From Dulcicalothrix desertica PCC 7102 (GTDB lineage: Bacteria; Cyanobacteriota; Cyanobacteriia; Cyanobacteriales; Nostocaceae), in contig NZ_RSCL01000010.1 in NCBI RefSeq assembly GCF_003991905.1, positions 124,001 to 188,000 of the forward strand: 64,000 bases of DNA. The letters are read 5' to 3'. Made by a program: the position numbers and the translations under genes. The first letter of the stretch is position 1. Each line of letters begins with the position of its first letter. This document shows positions 26,134-35,978 of the stretch, piece after piece. The notes beneath the pieces were generated by a model. It saw only the letters and a program-made list of their open reading frames with translations. It was not told the origin of the DNA and ran no database searches.

Positions 26134-27779
26134 GATTTATACCAAAGTTGATTTTGCACAAGCGTATGTAATTCCCAGTCACTACTAGATGATGGAAAGT
26201 CCGTGCGATAATGTCCACCCCTGCTTTCAGTCCTAAAACCTGCACTCTTAAGAATTAAGTAAGCAACATCAAGCAAATTGCGGGTTTCTGCCCACAGTCG
26301 TAACAGCTTTTCCACGCTAGATATATTAAATACGCATTCAGTCGGACGCAGAGCAACTAAAAATTGACTAAGCGGTAAACTATTAAAATCACGCTGCCAA
26401 GTTTCAACAGTTGTAATAGCGCTTTCTAAAAGATTTTGTTCACGACATATCCCAGCACTTTGCCACATCAAACGCGGAATATTTTCGCGCAAGTCATTAA
26501 GATAAACTTGACAAGACTCAAGTTGCACTGCACTTAACGTAAAATCTACAGTATTTGTCTCTATTGTAGATATTTTTACCTGCTCTAATTTAATATTCGC
26601 CATTTGGGCGCCGAACACAATGCATTCGAGCAGTGAATTGCTTGCTAAACGGTTTGCTCCATGAACTCCGGTACTAGCTGTTTCACCAACAGCATATAAA
26701 CCATTTATGTTAGTACTATTAGTTAAATCACTGACAATGCCACCCATCCAGTAATGTGCAGCAGGTGCAACAGGAATTGGTGTCGAGAATACGTCTACTC
26801 CCCAGAACTGACATATTTTAACAATGTTGGGAAAGCGATAACGAATAGTTTCTTTGGGAATAGGGCGCATATCTAGCCATACATTTGCCGTTGATGGGTC
26901 AGAGGCATTTTTTTGTAGGTGGCTATAAATTGCTCGACTAACAATATCGCGTGGCGCCAGTTCACCAGCTTCATGATAATCGAATGCAAAGCGCCGTCTT
27001 TGATCATCAATTAAATGGGCGCCTTCACCTCGAACAGCTTCGCTAATCAAAAAACGGTCTGCACCAGCTTTAGTCAAAGCAGTTGGATGAAACTGTACAA
27101 ATTCTAAATCGCGTAAAATGGCGCCAGCTCGCCAAGCAATAGCGACACCATCACCAGTGCTTACCGCTGGGTTGGTTGTCTGTGCAAATACTTGACCTCC
27201 ACCTCCTGTTGCCAACACAACAGCAGCAGCATGTACCCAAGTAATTTGATTATTGTGAAATAAACTAATACCGCAGCAGCGCTGTGTTTCTGGTTCAAGC
27301 CATAAATCTAATGCCAGCGCTTGTTGAATAACATGAATATTAGGACGTTTAAGAACTTGATTTGCTAAAGTCGTCGTGACTTCGCGTCCTGTTGTATCAG
27401 CAGCATGAAGAACACGATGCCTAGAGTGAGCAGCTTCTAGAGTTAGCGCCAAATTATTACCGTGACGGTCGAAAGCGACACCTAAATCTACAAGCGACTT
27501 AATACAAACTGAAGCATTAGTAGCCAGAAACTCAACTGCCGCTACATCACATAACCCGGCGCCAGCTTTTAAAGTATCTTCTATATGTAACTGCGGAGAA
27601 TCTTCGGGTGAAACAGCTGCCGCTATACCACCTTGTGCCCAATCACTAGCAGATAATGAAATAGTTTCTTTAGTAATTAAGCCAACTCGCGTTTCTTTAG
27701 GTAAACACAGTGCAGTATAGAGTCCAGCCGCACCGGCGCCTACTACTAAAACATCAAATTCATTCTTAACAGCGTTCAA
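26127..27779 (-). CDS. nadB: L-aspartate oxidase
   Basis: The 550-residue flavoprotein oxidises L-aspartate to iminoaspartate, the first step of NAD synthesis in the cytoplasm. Features are the FAD-binding VLVVGAGAAGLYTAL at the N-terminus, SASDWAQGGIAAA, a central TGGGGQVFAQTTNP, the HPTAL and RGEGAHLID motifs, and APAAHYWMGGIVSDL. The C-terminal helical domain runs from about residue 410. The start is TTG at 27779, the only start in frame before the FAD motif. The final codons run into a decayed palindromic repeat shared with the convergent small gene. Length is normal for the family. Confidence 0.93.
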   Translation of the reverse strand: MNAVKNEFDVLVVGAGAAGLYTALCLPKETRVGLITKETISLSASDWAQGGIAAAVSPEDSPQLHIEDTLKAGAGLCDVAAVEFLATNASVCIKSLVDLGVAFDRHGNNLALTLEAAHSRHRVLHAADTTGREVTTTLANQVLKRPNIHVIQQALALDLWLEPETQRCCGISLFHNNQITWVHAAAVVLATGGGGQVFAQTTNPAVSTGDGVAIAWRAGAILRDLEFVQFHPTALTKAGADRFLISEAVRGEGAHLIDDQRRRFAFDYHEAGELAPRDIVSRAIYSHLQKNASDPSTANVWLDMRPIPKETIRYRFPNIVKICQFWGVDVFSTPIPVAPAAHYWMGGIVSDLTNSTNINGLYAVGETASTGVHGANRLASNSLLECIVFGAQMANIKLEQVKISTIETNTVDFTLSAVQLESCQVYLNDLRENIPRLMWQSAGICREQNLLESAITTVETWQRDFNSLPLSQFLVALRPTECVFNISSVEKLLRLWAETRNLLDVAYLILKSAGFRTESRGGHYRTDFPSSSSDWELHTLVQNQLWYKSK

Positions 27780-27796
27780 TTGACAAACTAAATAAA

Positions 27797-27893
27797 GTGG
27801 TGAGTGCTGAGTTCTGAGGAACGAGGAACGAGGAATTAGGAATGAGAAGTGAGGAATTCTTAACTCTTAACTCCTAATTCCTAACTCCTAACT
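27797..27893. repeat. GAGGAACGAGGAA / CTCCTAACT short repeats
   Basis: GTGCTGAGT, GAGGAACGAGGAACGAGG and CTTAACTCTTAACTCCTAA units fill the gap between nadB and psbU. The two halves are partly complementary and could fold back. Confidence 0.7.
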
Positions 27894-27894
27894 T

Positions 27895-28335
27895 CTATCT
27901 ATAAATACCGTTATTGTAACGGTCGTCACCTTCGGTAAAAACAGACTCAACTTCATTAACAACGAAGTTGTTGAGATTAGCTTCCAGAATTTGCTTTTGG
28001 CGTTCGCTAAGTCCTTTCAATTGCAAAACGTCCTGAACATCTTTGTATGGAGCATTTTGAACGATTTTACTTGCAAGCGTTGGGTAAAGTCCTGGGAAAC
28101 GCTGGAAAGAAGCAATATTGGTATTATTTAAATCTATTTTTTTACCATAAACTTCAGCCAGTCTGTCATCTGCACGGTTACGATACGTTTCGCTAGTTTC
28201 TGCCGCGAATACAGGAACCGACCGAAAAGCAAAGCTATTCAATGTACTCGCTTGAACTGGTTGAGAAGTGCCCAACCATCCTAAACAAGCTACTAGCAAG
28301 CTAAATACTGATAATATACGCGCGAATCGTTTCAC
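27895..28335 (-). CDS. psbU: Photosystem II extrinsic 12-kDa protein PsbU
   Basis: From GTG 28335 the precursor is 146 residues. A signal peptide (about 1-30, ending PVQAS) sends it to the thylakoid lumen. The mature part has the helix-hairpin-helix core of Psb[42 protein letters not shown] and the C-terminal [10 protein letters not shown]. It stabilises the oxygen-evolving manganese cluster and its chloride and calcium environment. I chose GTG 28335 because AGGTGG lies just upstream and the resulting [14 protein letters not shown] aligns with known PsbU starts. A GTG at 28347 is the alternative. Confidence 0.9.
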   Translation of the reverse strand: MKRFARILSVFSLLVACLGWLGTSQPVQASTLNSFAFRSVPVFAAETSETYRNRADDRLAEVYGKKIDLNNTNIASFQRFPGLYPTLASKIVQNAPYKDVQDVLQLKGLSERQKQILEANLNNFVVNEVESVFTEGDDRYNNGIYR

Positions 28336-28593
28336 GATACTTTCCACCTTTCATCATCGAACAAATATCACTGTTATAAGAAGTCAATAGTCAATAGTTA
28401 AACTTTAACAACTGACAACTCATAAACCAACACAGCAGTTATCAGAAACTAATATACAGCGTATTAACACTCAAAACTCTGATGCCTTATGGGTTTGGTA
28501 AAATTTTTACTAAAACTAACGAAAATGGTTAATTTACCGTGAATTTTTTCATGAAGTAACGATACAAATCTACACAATGTCCTTAAGTAAAGT

Positions 28594-29415
28594 TTAAGCG
28601 AACATGGCAGCAGCCAAAAACAACATATCAACCAAAATAGTACTTAACACGGCGCCACCAAAGGCAAACCAATGATTTCGGTGTCTTGCCAGTGGCAAAA
28701 TTCCCACCGTTAACAATACAGCTCCAAGAATTACTCCCCATAACTGACCGATTGGTGTTTCCACCTGAACCAAAGCTGCCTGTAAAATCCCCGGTACTGC
28801 TTCTGGCTCCACAATCATAATTTGGCGCCAATAAGGTATTAAGTTTGTTAAATAAAAATAAATATCTGTGACAACAGTGCCAAAAAGCGAACCTAAGTAA
28901 AACCAGTTGCCAACTTTACCCCAATTGCGCTGCAAACACCATATCGCAAAAGGTAAACCAATAGCTTCTACGGGTAAATGCCATAACGGTTCCCATCGTA
29001 ACCAACCCCAATAAATCGAACCAGCCAACCAACTCCAGCTAAAACCATAGAGTAAATCACCCCATATATAAGTTTTGTGATGCGACATTAAGCTGAAACT
29101 TAGCCACATCCAAAACCCAGTTAGCCCCAAGCTTAAAGCTGGCAAAGCTCTAACTAAAGGCGCCTCAATAAATACTGGAACCGACACTAAAAATACTGCC
29201 GCACCAAAAATGAGAAGCGTAATCGGAGGTACTAACGATACAGGTGCCGTAGACGTATAAAGCGTAAAATCACTTGTTAAATCATTCTTTAAATCTAGAA
29301 GTTCGGTTTGAGTAGCAACGGTGCTGGATACCTCTTGCGTGTCTAGTGTTTTTAATGATTGGGTAGAAGCTGCGCGTGCAGGCAAAAGTGTGTTAACCAA
29401 GGCTGTATTAACCAA
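28594..29415 (-). CDS. DUF3120-family membrane protein
   Basis: The 273-residue protein has a soluble, low-complexity N-terminus (residues 1-60), then about six to seven membrane helices rich in Trp (LTGFWMWLSF, YGFSWSWLAGSIYWGWLRWEPLW). This pattern fits the cyanobacterial DUF3120 family, which has no assigned function. The start is TTG at 29415. No ATG lies before the first membrane helix, so the N-terminal extension is uncertain. It follows psbU in the same direction at its far end but is separated from it by about 250 bp. No strong context clue to its role. Confidence 0.65.
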   Translation of the reverse strand: MVNTALVNTLLPARAASTQSLKTLDTQEVSSTVATQTELLDLKNDLTSDFTLYTSTAPVSLVPPITLLIFGAAVFLVSVPVFIEAPLVRALPALSLGLTGFWMWLSFSLMSHHKTYIWGDLLYGFSWSWLAGSIYWGWLRWEPLWHLPVEAIGLPFAIWCLQRNWGKVGNWFYLGSLFGTVVTDIYFYLTNLIPYWRQIMIVEPEAVPGILQAALVQVETPIGQLWGVILGAVLLTVGILPLARHRNHWFAFGGAVLSTILVDMLFLAAAMFA

Positions 29416-29510
29416 AATTTTAATTTTAATATTTGTTACTTAACTTTATCTTATTTAAAGTAACATAACAATACATCCCCCCCTAGGGCATTTAAAAAAC
29501 ATTATACCCC

Positions 29511-29540
29511 GTAGAGACGCGATTAATCGCGTCTCTACAT
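29511..29540. repeat. Palindrome of the GTAGAGACG family
   Basis: GTAGAGACGCGATTAATCGC plus GTCTCTAC, perfect arms, between the divergent DUF3120 gene and uppP. Confidence 0.87.
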
Positions 29541-29627
29541 TTGAAATAAATGTCACCCGGAACCGCTGACGCTGGTAACGTAAAGTTGGATAATTCGTAA
29601 AACGCGGCAACTTCGGGAGTCTGGTTA

Positions 29628-30539
29628 ATGGCAACAATGTTTATAGGTGTAGATTATTTGCCTGCATTCACCTATTTGATGCAAGAAGCAGGTAATACTG
29701 CTGCGGGTAATTCCAACTTAATTTGGCAGGTTATACAAGGTATCGTTTTAGGCATAGTGCAGGGCATTACAGAGTTTTTGCCCATCAGCAGCACAGCGCA
29801 CTTAATTATCTTTCGTGATGTTTTGGGATGGAAAGCGACATGGAATAAAGCCGCAATCGATGGAATTCAACTAGGCAGCGTTTTTGCAGTTGGCTGGTAT
29901 TTCCGTAAAGATATTTTTAGTATTTTAGAAGGCGCCTGGGCTGCATTTCAACGCAAACAGTGGCAGCGTGAGGAATGGAAGATATTTGTTGGAATTATAA
30001 TTGGTACGGCGCCAGCGCTTTTGGGTGGGCTGGTGTTAAAAATATTAAAAGTCGAATTAGAAAGTCCATTAACAATTGCTGGTATGTCGATAGTAATGGC
30101 AACACTATTGGGGTTAGCGGAAAAAATAGGTTCACGCAAGCGCGGGTTTGAAGAGTTAGAAATTAAAGATGGAATTCTCGTTGGTTTAGGACAGATGATA
30201 GCCTTATTACCAGGTGCTTCGCGTTCTGGCTCAACACTGACAACTGCTCTGTTTTTAGGATTAGAACGTCAAACTGCGGCTAGATTCTCGTTTTTACTGG
30301 GATTTCCCACCCTTGCTATTGCCACATTAGTTCAGACTAAAGACGTTCTTGAAGTCTCAAATATGTTTGTGCCAATGATTGTTGGCATTATTTCAACCTT
30401 TATATTCTCTTATTTATCCATCGCTTGGCTGCTCAAATTCTTACAGCGCAATAGCAACTGGGTGTTCGTTTGGTATCGTCTCGCTTTTGGTGCAGCTATT
30501 TTAGGCGCCATTGCCACAGGAGTAAAAGGGTTGCAGTAG
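29628..30539 (+). CDS. uppP: Undecaprenyl-diphosphatase (UppP/BacA)
   Basis: The 303-residue membrane enzyme removes a phosphate from undecaprenyl diphosphate, recycling the lipid carrier for peptidoglycan and surface glycans. Signature motifs are GIVQGITEFLPISSTAHL (about residues 43-60) and LLPGASRSGST (about 190-200), with about eight membrane helices. An N-terminal extension of about 30 residues precedes the usual start, as is common in cyanobacteria. The ATG at 29628 is used; an internal ATG five codons later is also possible. It is relevant to the polysaccharide locus earlier in the window but not linked to it. Confidence 0.92.
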   Translation: MATMFIGVDYLPAFTYLMQEAGNTAAGNSNLIWQVIQGIVLGIVQGITEFLPISSTAHLIIFRDVLGWKATWNKAAIDGIQLGSVFAVGWYFRKDIFSILEGAWAAFQRKQWQREEWKIFVGIIIGTAPALLGGLVLKILKVELESPLTIAGMSIVMATLLGLAEKIGSRKRGFEELEIKDGILVGLGQMIALLPGASRSGSTLTTALFLGLERQTAARFSFLLGFPTLAIATLVQTKDVLEVSNMFVPMIVGIISTFIFSYLSIAWLLKFLQRNSNWVFVWYRLAFGAAILGAIATGVKGLQ

Positions 30540-30552
30540 ATATTAGCTTTGA

Positions 30553-30648
30553 AATTATGTCATGCTGAACGTAGTGAAGCATCTAAATAAATATCGAAAT
30601 AATAGAGATTCTTCGCTACGCTCAGAATGACATGTCATGCTGCGCGAC
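30553..30648. repeat. Repeat with GTCATGCTGAACG ... GCTCAGAATGACATG ends
   Basis: GTCATGCTGAACGTAGTGAA and TTCTTCGCTACGCTCAGAAT are near-inverse and form a long hairpin between uppP and the radical-SAM gene. A related half-copy (GTCATTCTGAGCGAAGCGAA) is at 44627-44650. Confidence 0.7.
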
Positions 30649-30684
30649 TAATGACATTAATGTAGCTAAGTATTAGTTTCTCGT

Positions 30685-32007
30685 ATGTCCGTTATTAAAC
30701 CTGCTCTTATAACAAAAGTATTATCTGACTCGATAGCTGCTGAAATTGGCTTTGAAGCAGGAGACGCAATTGTCAGCATCAATGGTAGTCATCCACGCGA
30801 TTTGATTGATTATAGATTTTTGTGTGCCGATGAGGTACTCGAACTTGAAGTATTAGACGCATCGGGTAAAACTCACTGCTTTGAGATTGAAAAGGATTAC
30901 GACGAAGATTTAGGGTTAGAGTTTGAAACTGCGCTGTTCGACAATCTGATTCAGTGCAATAACAAATGCCCGTTTTGTTTTATCGACCAACAACCACCAG
31001 GTAAACGCGAGTCTTTATATTATAAGGACGATGATTACCGTCTTAGTTTTCTTTACGGTTCGTATTTGACGCTGACCAATTTACCTGCTCGCGAATGGCA
31101 ACGCATCGAAGCAATGCGACTTTCGCCTTTATTCGTATCAGTACACGCCACGGAACCCGATGTTAGAATTAGACTTCTAAAAAATCAGCGTGCTGGTGAA
31201 ATATTAGAACAAATCAAGTGGTTTCAAGAACGGCGCCTGCAAATTCATGCCCAAGTAGTAGTGTGTCCGGGTATAAATGATAGCAAGCACTTGGAACAAA
31301 CAATTCATGATTTAGCGTCGTTTTATACAGGTGATGTGCCTGCGGTAGCATCAATTGCGGTGGTACCTGTAGGATTAACGCGATTTCGACCAGAGTACGA
31401 CGAACTTGTACCTGTCACCCCTCAAAAAGCTAGAGAAGTGATTTCACAAGTTAAAAGTCTACAAGAGGAGTTTCGCAAAAAGTTGGGTTCTACTGTTGTT
31501 TGGTTAGCTGATGAATGGTTTTTGATTGCTGGTGAGGAGTTACCATGTGAAGTTGATTACGAAGATTATCCCCAAATTGATAACGGTGTTGGTTCAATTC
31601 GCTTGTTTATCAAAGAATTTACAACCACAGCATCGGAATTATTACCAGCAAAAGTCAAACCCAGAAAATTGACTTGGGTTGTGGGTAATGCTGTAGAAAA
31701 AGCATTTCAACCTCTAAACCAACAGTTAAATTCGGTTGAAGGATTGCAAGTGAATATACAAGCTTTATCAAGCGAATACTGGGGGCAAGATATAAGTGTC
31801 ACTGGATTACTTACTGGTCATGATTTGTTATCTAAGTTACAAGGTGTTGATTTAGGTGATGGAATTTTATTACCAAGCGTCATGCTTAAACACGGTGAAC
31901 TAATCTTTCTAGACGATATTAGTGTCGAGGAAGTCGCTTCTAGACTCAATACCAAAATTTTTCCAGTCACTGGAGTTAATGAGTTAATAAACACCTGTAT
32001 AAATTAG
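30685..32007 (+). CDS. PDZ-radical SAM-DUF512 protein (TIGR03279-like)
   Basis: The 440-residue protein has an N-terminal PDZ-like domain (about 1-60, with IGFEAGDAIVSINGSHP). A radical-SAM core with CNNKCPFCFIDQQPPGKR (CxxxCxxC, about 92-99) follows, then a C-terminal DUF512 region with the motif ITVTG-like DISVTGLLTGHDLL. This architecture is the cyanobacterial TIGR03279 family of predicted iron-sulfur oxidoreductases; the reaction is unknown. The start is ATG at 30685. A hairpin lies 84 bp after the stop codon. The gene stands alone between uppP and the glycoside hydrolase. Confidence 0.85.
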   Translation: MSVIKPALITKVLSDSIAAEIGFEAGDAIVSINGSHPRDLIDYRFLCADEVLELEVLDASGKTHCFEIEKDYDEDLGLEFETALFDNLIQCNNKCPFCFIDQQPPGKRESLYYKDDDYRLSFLYGSYLTLTNLPAREWQRIEAMRLSPLFVSVHATEPDVRIRLLKNQRAGEILEQIKWFQERRLQIHAQVVVCPGINDSKHLEQTIHDLASFYTGDVPAVASIAVVPVGLTRFRPEYDELVPVTPQKAREVISQVKSLQEEFRKKLGSTVVWLADEWFLIAGEELPCEVDYEDYPQIDNGVGSIRLFIKEFTTTASELLPAKVKPRKLTWVVGNAVEKAFQPLNQQLNSVEGLQVNIQALSSEYWGQDISVTGLLTGHDLLSKLQGVDLGDGILLPSVMLKHGELIFLDDISVEEVASRLNTKIFPVTGVNELINTCIN

Positions 32008-32090
32008 GCTATTAGTGATAAGCTACCTTTAATTATAAGCGTCTGCTTTTTTCACTAGCAAACCCAGGAATTTTTGTTCCTTCCATTTCG

Positions 32091-32118
32091 TGCGTTCGTT
32101 AATTTTTTAATGAACGCA
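32091..32118 (+). terminator. Hairpin, probable terminator
   Basis: TGCGTTCGTTAA and TTAATGAACGCA form a 12-bp stem (one G-T pair) with a four-base loop, 84 bp after the radical-SAM gene. No long T-tract follows, so the role is inferred. Confidence 0.5.
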
Positions 32119-32212
32119 GAATGGTTTTGACTCGATTGCTTCCGCTGATAATGCCAATTATGTATTGGCTAATAACTATTTTAATCGTAAACAACCAACT
32201 GAGGATTAGGGC

Positions 32213-34996
32213 GTGATAAAACGGGCTAAATTAGTTAAGGAAGAAATAATTAAGTCAACCAAGGTAAACAGCATTACAAAATTTGGCTTATTTTTCTTTA
32301 ATTTACAATTTATTATTTTTCATTTGTTGAGTATTCCGGCAACGGCAGCCTCGGATACGAATTTAACTATTATTTATAGTCAAGACAACGCTAATCAGTG
32401 GTCGGGTATTACCAGCCGCTTACAGGCAGCAGGCGTTAATTATTGTGTTGTTTCTCTAGATTCAATTAGAACTGCTACTGACTGGGGAGAACGTAAAGTT
32501 TTATTTTTACCCAATGTTGAAACCTTAAGCCCCGCACAAGCGATTGCTTTGGAAGAGTGGATGAGTAAAGGTGGGCGCCTAATCGCATCAGGCCCCGTTG
32601 GTACTACATCGGCGCCAGGAGTGCGGCAGTTAGTACGGGCATTACTGGGTGGTTATTGGGGGTTTAGCCTGAATAATATTCAAAAAATCCAGCCAACAAA
32701 AGTTAAAGTTACTCAAGATTGGGCAAAAGCTGGTGTTTTTGGACAAGTGCGGGGTGGAGTTGTTATTTCCGACGAATCTACTGGACAGCCAGCAGCAATA
32801 TGGGATACAAAAGATAATTCAACAGCGGTTTTAACGACCGACCGTTCGACCTTTTTTGGTTGGCGTTGGGGTGTTGATACAGTAGCTGCTAGTGAATTAG
32901 ATTCGAGATGGTTGCAAGCAGCAATTAACCGTCATATGCAGTTACCACCAGGCGCCTCTAGAACAGTTTCAGGTGGTGCCAAAAATTGTGTCACATCCGT
33001 CGCAAAACTTCCCAACTCATCGAGGTCTACATCTATAAATAGTGCCGCTTCAAATACACAGCAATTTGGAGCAATAAGAGTTGACCCTTCAATATTTACC
33101 TCTCCAACAGCAAGGACAACGGCGACAGCTACAAACTCTCAAAGTGGTTTTCCTAGAAATATACCCAGAAGCGACGAAGCAATTGACCAACTCGAACAAA
33201 ATGTGCGCCTAGACGTAGTGCCAAATTCGACTAAGCCCATAAGTGCTTCAGAAGCAGCAGCATTACGTCAAGAACTGCAAAATTTGATTGGACGAGTCGA
33301 AAGTTCTCAATTATCAGCATCAGCAATTTCTGGTAAAGCACAGCCACTAAAAGCGCAACAAGCAAGTTTTGCATCCGTTAGACCTGGGGCGCCAACTTTT
33401 AGTAACTCCCAAGCGCGTCAAGTTGCAGACAGCATCCCTCAACTTGTTGCCAGAGGACAATATGCTCAAGCTCGTTCTGCATGGTTAGCAGCACGCAGTT
33501 CCTTATGGAAGCAGTTTCCTGTTGACCAGCGAATGGCACAACCAGAAATTCGGTCGATGTGGCTAGATAGAGGTACAATAGTTCGAGCTGGAAGTGAAGC
33601 AGGACTTGCACGTGTTTTTGATAGACTCGCCCAAGCTGGAATTAACACAGTATTTTTTGAAACACTCAACGCCAGCTATCCAATTTACCCAAGTAAAGTG
33701 GCGCCGCAGCAAAACCCATTAATTCGAGCTTGGGACCCCCTTGCATCTGCTGTAAGACTAGCAAAAGCACGTGGTATGGAATTACACGCTTGGGTTTGGG
33801 TATTTGCAGCCGGAAATCAGCGACATAACGAATTGTTGGGTATAGATAAAAACTATCCAGGTCCAGTATTAGCAGCAAATCCTTCTTGGGCGGGATATGA
33901 CCATAGAGGTCAAATGGTACCTCAAGGACAAGGTAAACCATTTTTCGACCCAGCAAATCCCCAGGTAAGGCAATATTTGCGGCTGTTATACGAAGAAATA
34001 ATTACCAAATATGATGTAGACGGGTTACAGCTAGATTATATTCGTTACCCATTTCAAGACCCCAGTGCAGGAAGACTTTATGGGTATGGAACAGCGGCAC
34101 GTCTTCAATTTCGGCAAATATATGGTATTGACCCAGCAACCATTTCACCAAGTCAAACAGATTTATGGCAGAAATGGACGGCATTCCGCACAGAGCAAGT
34201 TAATAGTTTTGTGGCAGAAGTTTCACGTTCCTTACGGGCCAAGAAACCTGATTTAACTATATCAGTTGCCGTGTTTCCCTTACCTGAACAAGAACGAATT
34301 CAAAAAATTCAGCAAAACTGGGAAGTTTGGGCGAGACGAGGTGATATAGATTTAATAGTGCCAATGACTTATGCGCTAGATACTACACGCTTCGAGCGAC
34401 TCGCACAACCGTGGATAGCTTCCACACAATTTGGGCAACTTGGCGCCGCATTATTAGTACCAGGTATACGCTTACTAAACCTACCAACACCAGGAGCATT
34501 CGACCAACTTCAAGTTATTAGAGACTTGCCTGCTGTTGGTTATGCATTATTTGCAGCAGAAAATTTAACAGGTGAATTGCAACAAGTATTTAATAATACC
34601 CAAGGTAATTCAGCTACCGTTAAATCATCTACAAGCGCCTCTGAACCAATACCACATCGTCAACCCTTCAAAACAGCAGCAGTACGTTACACAGCGCTAC
34701 AAGCAGAATGGAAATGGATTGAGCAAAACAATCAATTAAAATTAACACCAACAGGGCTATCAGCTTTCAAAGAACAAGCAAATGTCTTAGAAACAGCATT
34801 AAATCAACTAGCAGAAACACCCAGTGCTTCACGCTTAACCACAGCAAAGTCATCACTCTCGCGTTTCCAATCACAATTTAGAGGGTGGATGCGTCAACAT
34901 TCAGCAGAAAATCCCTACCAAGTGCGCGTCTGGGAAAATCGTTTAGGAGCAATTGAAAAATTGTTACGCTACGGTGAACGCTCGCAACGGATGTAA
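32213..34996 (+). CDS. Secreted family-10-like glycoside hydrolase (GHL10/DUF187)
   Basis: The 927-residue protein has an N-terminal hydrophobic segment (about 25-45, ending ATAAS), so it is exported. Residues about 48-260 look like a glutamine-amidotransferase-like fold (LPNVETLSPAQAIALEEWMSKGG). A disordered Ser/Thr/Gln-rich linker (about 265-400) follows. The TIM-barrel GHL10 domain starts at MWLDRGTIVRAG (about 448) and includes FFETLNASYPIYPS, ELHAWVWVF, VDGLQLDYIRYPF and DLIVPMTY. The C-terminal region is helical. It probably cuts a polysaccharide, perhaps in the wall or sheath. The start is GTG 32213 after GAGGATTAGG. Confidence 0.82.
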   Translation: MIKRAKLVKEEIIKSTKVNSITKFGLFFFNLQFIIFHLLSIPATAASDTNLTIIYSQDNANQWSGITSRLQAAGVNYCVVSLDSIRTATDWGERKVLFLPNVETLSPAQAIALEEWMSKGGRLIASGPVGTTSAPGVRQLVRALLGGYWGFSLNNIQKIQPTKVKVTQDWAKAGVFGQVRGGVVISDESTGQPAAIWDTKDNSTAVLTTDRSTFFGWRWGVDTVAASELDSRWLQAAINRHMQLPPGASRTVSGGAKNCVTSVAKLPNSSRSTSINSAASNTQQFGAIRVDPSIFTSPTARTTATATNSQSGFPRNIPRSDEAIDQLEQNVRLDVVPNSTKPISASEAAALRQELQNLIGRVESSQLSASAISGKAQPLKAQQASFASVRPGAPTFSNSQARQVADSIPQLVARGQYAQARSAWLAARSSLWKQFPVDQRMAQPEIRSMWLDRGTIVRAGSEAGLARVFDRLAQAGINTVFFETLNASYPIYPSKVAPQQNPLIRAWDPLASAVRLAKARGMELHAWVWVFAAGNQRHNELLGIDKNYPGPVLAANPSWAGYDHRGQMVPQGQGKPFFDPANPQVRQYLRLLYEEIITKYDVDGLQLDYIRYPFQDPSAGRLYGYGTAARLQFRQIYGIDPATISPSQTDLWQKWTAFRTEQVNSFVAEVSRSLRAKKPDLTISVAVFPLPEQERIQKIQQNWEVWARRGDIDLIVPMTYALDTTRFERLAQPWIASTQFGQLGAALLVPGIRLLNLPTPGAFDQLQVIRDLPAVGYALFAAENLTGELQQVFNNTQGNSATVKSSTSASEPIPHRQPFKTAAVRYTALQAEWKWIEQNNQLKLTPTGLSAFKEQANVLETALNQLAETPSASRLTTAKSSLSRFQSQFRGWMRQHSAENPYQVRVWENRLGAIEKLLRYGERSQRM

Positions 34997-35010
34997 CTAT
35001 TTATTTATAA

Positions 35011-35102
35011 TTCCTAACTCGTAAGGTGGGCACTGCCCACCCTACTCCTAACTCCTAACTCCTAACTTTACTCAGCACTCAGCACTTTCCACTCAGCACT
35101 CT
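35011..35102. repeat. GTGGGCA hairpin plus CTCCTAACT and ACTCAGCACT repeats
   Basis: GGTGGGCACTGCCCACC is a hairpin (35025-35042). CTCCTAACT units and ACTCAGCACT units follow, in the gap between two convergent genes. Confidence 0.75.
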
Positions 35103-35103
35103 T

Positions 35104-35862
35104 TTAAAACCATCCTTCTTGTTCCAGCGTTTCTATTATTTCAAGCCCGCGCGTATCTCCAACACCTAAAATAGCGGCTTTTGCATCTTCGCGTACTCCC
35201 AAGTCGGTGTCTTCGGCAAAGGTTTGGATTAAGGCATCAATTGCAGTCGCGTAAACTACATTGGAAGGTAGCTCACGACATAATTGTCCAATAGACCAAG
35301 CGCAATTACTGCGAACTGCTCCAACAGGGTCTTGAACCAAAGCCGCAACTAAGCTTGGCATGGCGCCTACAACAGCGTCATAACCTATGTTTGCCATTTG
35401 AGCAAGTGCGCTAGCTGCCCACAGTCGTACAGCCGAAATATCTGTTTTGAGTGCATTAGCTAAGGGGGCTAAACTTCTACGGTCGCGACAGTTTCCTAAT
35501 GCCCAAACTACGCCTTTACGCACGTAGCCGTTCCAGTCGCGATTTAACTGATGTATCAGTGGTTCTACTGCTTCGGAACTAGGGTTACGTCCAATTCCAT
35601 AAGCTGCACTTACCCTTACTAAAGGACAAGTGTCTGTTAATAAACGTATTAAGGGAGAAGTTGCGCGCGCATCTTCTATGTCACTAAAAGCACGTGCCGC
35701 TAGCATTCTTTGCTGTGGCACAGGGCTATCAAGAAGCGCGAGCATCTCATCCGGGTCAGGTAATTGTGCCTCTGATTCTTCAGTCAGCGGTTCAATACTG
35801 TCGAGAGGACTTTCTAGCTCGGCTTCTGGGTCGAGTAGGCTGAGGTCATCTTCATCATACAT
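35104..35862 (-). CDS. HEAT-repeat protein
   Basis: The 252-residue protein has an acidic N-terminus (residues 1-40, rich in Asp, Glu and Ser). After that come five to six HEAT repeats of about 31 residues, with recognisable units such as VRVSAAYGIGR, VRKGVVWALGN, VRLWAASALAQ, VRSNCAWSIGQ and VREDAKAAILG. HEAT proteins of this size act as protein-binding scaffolds. In cyanobacteria some are phycobilin lyases (CpcE/CpcF type), but no lyase-specific residue is identified here. It lies convergent to the glycoside hydrolase. Function not assigned. Confidence 0.78.
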   Translation of the reverse strand: MYDEDDLSLLDPEAELESPLDSIEPLTEESEAQLPDPDEMLALLDSPVPQQRMLAARAFSDIEDARATSPLIRLLTDTCPLVRVSAAYGIGRNPSSEAVEPLIHQLNRDWNGYVRKGVVWALGNCRDRRSLAPLANALKTDISAVRLWAASALAQMANIGYDAVVGAMPSLVAALVQDPVGAVRSNCAWSIGQLCRELPSNVVYATAIDALIQTFAEDTDLGVREDAKAAILGVGDTRGLEIIETLEQEGWF

Positions 35863-35978
35863 AAATAAAAAGTACCATTACAAGCGGTCATCTTCCACAC
35901 CTTTTTGATTTTAATTTGGGGAAGGGGCAGGTTCACCTCAATTTCCGATTATTTACCAGGATATAGCTAAACCCGCCT